From the NCBI GenBank assembly GCA_002362175.1, contig DETU01000038.1, positions 1-15,308 of the forward strand: 15,308 nt of DNA, read 5' to 3'. Below, piece by piece: positions 14,202 to 15,308 of the stretch. The DNA comes from Ruminococcus sp. UBA3280 (GTDB lineage Bacteria; Bacillota; Clostridia; Oscillospirales; Ruminococcaceae). The notes beneath the pieces are model-generated. The model did no database searches. It had not been told where the DNA came from and saw only the letters and a program-made list of their open reading frames with translations. Within the stretch, counting starts at the first letter, position 1. Every line of letters starts with the position of its first letter. The position numbers and the translations under genes were made by a program.

Positions 14202-15308
14202 TTAACCGAGCTTTGCTTCAAGGGCAGCTTTTGCGCCCTCATAGCCGGGTTTGCCGAGAAGTGCGAACATATTTGACTTATAGCTTTCAACACCTGGCTG
14301 ATTGAACGGGTTTACACCGAGAACATAACCTGAAACAGCACAAGCCTTTTCAAAGAAATAAATCATATAGCCGACACTTTCTTCGGTTGTGTCATCAAGT
14401 TCAAGAATGATATTCGGAACTCCGCCCTCTGTATGAGCGAGAACAGTACCCTCAAAAGCCTTTCTGTTAACAACAGACATATTCTGATTTGTGAGGAAGT
14501 TGAGACCGTCGAGATTTTCAGCGTCGGATTCAAGGAAAAGGTCTGTCTTTGGCTTCTTTATGTCAACAACGGTTTCAAAGAGGATTCTTGCACCGTCCTG
14601 AATATACTGACCCATAGAGTGCAGGTCTGTGGAGAAAACGGCGGCAGACGGGAAAATACCCTTGTTGTCCTTTCCCTCACTCTCACCGAAAAGTTGCTTG
14701 TACCATTCGGACATCATAACAAAGCTGGGGTCATAGGAAACGAGCATTTCAACAGACTTGCCCTTTCTATAGAGAATATTTCTGAGAGCAGCGTACTTGT
14801 AGCAGTCGTTGTTATCGAAATCAGCACAGAAATCAGCCTGTGCCTTTGCAGCACCTTTCATAAGAGCTTCGATGTCACAGCCTGCAACAGCGATAGGAAG
14901 CAGACCTACAGCAGTAAGAACGGAGAAACGTCCGCCTACATCGTCAGGAATAACAAAAGTTTCGTAACCCTCAGCGTCGGAAAGATTCTTGAGAGTTCCT
15001 CTTGCCTTGTCTGTTGTTGCAAAGATACGGTTTTTAGCTTCTTCCTTACCGTACTTTTCTTCAACCATTTTCTTGAAGATTCTGAAAGCGAGAGCGGGTT
15101 CTGTTGTAGTACCTGATTTTGAAATTACGTTAACAGAAAAATCCTTATCCTTGCAGAGTTCGATAACTTCATTAAGGTAAGCGGGATTGATACTGTTTCC
15201 GACATAATATATATCAGGAGTATCTTTCTTCATATTGTTGTAAAGTGGCGATTTGAGAAGTTCTATTGCAGCTCTTGCACCGAGATATGAACCGCCGATA
15301 CCGATAAC
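14202..15308 (-). CDS. pgi: Glucose-6-phosphate isomerase (5' end outside window)
   Basis: 368 residues are visible. The frame stays open to the right edge, beginning VIGIGGSYLGAR, so about 70-80 N-terminal residues of a ~445-residue protein are missing and the true start is not in view. It interconverts glucose 6-phosphate and fructose 6-phosphate in glycolysis. Conserved features: SKSGTTTEP (phosphate-binding signature), VGGRFSVLTAVGLLP, GQYIQDGARILFET with a catalytic Glu, HTEGGVPN with a catalytic His, and the C-terminal signature NPFNQPGVESYKSN with a catalytic Lys. The ATG at 15233 is internal and should not be taken as the start. No terminator follows directly. Confidence 0.97.
   Translation of the reverse strand, partial: VIGIGGSYLGARAAIELLKSPLYNNMKKDTPDIYYVGNSINPAYLNEVIELCKDKDFSVNVISKSGTTTEPALAFRIFKKMVEEKYGKEEAKNRIFATTDKARGTLKNLSDAEGYETFVIPDDVGGRFSVLTAVGLLPIAVAGCDIEALMKGAAKAQADFCADFDNNDCYKYAALRNILYRKGKSVEMLVSYDPSFVMMSEWYKQLFGESEGKDNKGIFPSAAVFSTDLHSMGQYIQDGARILFETVVDIKKPKTDLFLESDAENLDGLNFLTNQNMSVVNRKAFEGTVLAHTEGGVPNIILELDDTTEESVGYMIYFFEKACAVSGYVLGVNPFNQPGVESYKSNMFALLGKPGYEGAKAALEAKLG

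Noticed and set aside
14433..15116. 227-codon + strand frame opposite pgi
   Set aside because: pgi on the other strand is unmistakable. The + frame has no known motif and is a shadow of the biased codon use of pgi.

Overview
The window looks like chromosomal DNA of a low-GC anaerobic Firmicute. A Ruminococcus-like member of the Oscillospiraceae/Clostridia is the best guess. The evidence is the AT-rich intergenic DNA, the strong AGGAGG-type ribosome binding sites, the near-consensus sigma-A promoters, the Thr-rich linker of the first protein, and the gene order DUF512 radical SAM protein - der - plsY - gpsA. The genus is inferred from style and gene order, not from a marker gene. I see no mobile element, CRISPR array, rRNA or tRNA.

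Left half, + strand. Positions 206-1159 encode a membrane-anchored or secreted SleB-like cell-wall hydrolase with a Thr/Glu-rich linker. It has its own promoter and terminator. Positions 1344-4409 form a tight three-gene operon of a membrane-anchored FHA protein, a FtsW/RodA-type SEDS glycosyltransferase and a class B penicillin-binding protein transpeptidase, which together form a phospho-signal-responsive peptidoglycan synthesis module. Next is hpf (4557-5084), the long ribosome hibernation factor, behind a strong promoter and followed by a terminator. Then come a stand-alone LUD-domain protein (5141-5806) and a CmpB-like membrane protein (5808-6584).

Right half, - strand, read from right to left. 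The window starts inside pgi (glucose-6-phosphate isomerase) and continues with a small P-loop protein. A perfect consensus promoter then drives yceD-rpmF, which ends in a terminator. Next is a long colinear run: DUF512 radical SAM protein, der (ribosome assembly GTPase), plsY and gpsA (the first two dedicated steps of phospholipid synthesis), a small lipoprotein, and an asparagine-synthetase-like protein. The last lacks the whole N-terminal part of the glutaminase domain that carries the catalytic Cys. A bidirectional terminator at 6592-6621 separates the two convergent halves.

Most of the window is housekeeping. The points most worth a second look are the glutaminase-less asparagine synthetase, the FHA-SEDS-PBP operon with no kinase in view, the overlapping inverted repeats before the hpf promoter, and several intraoperonic hairpins. 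I did not find convincing evidence of a wholly new system.
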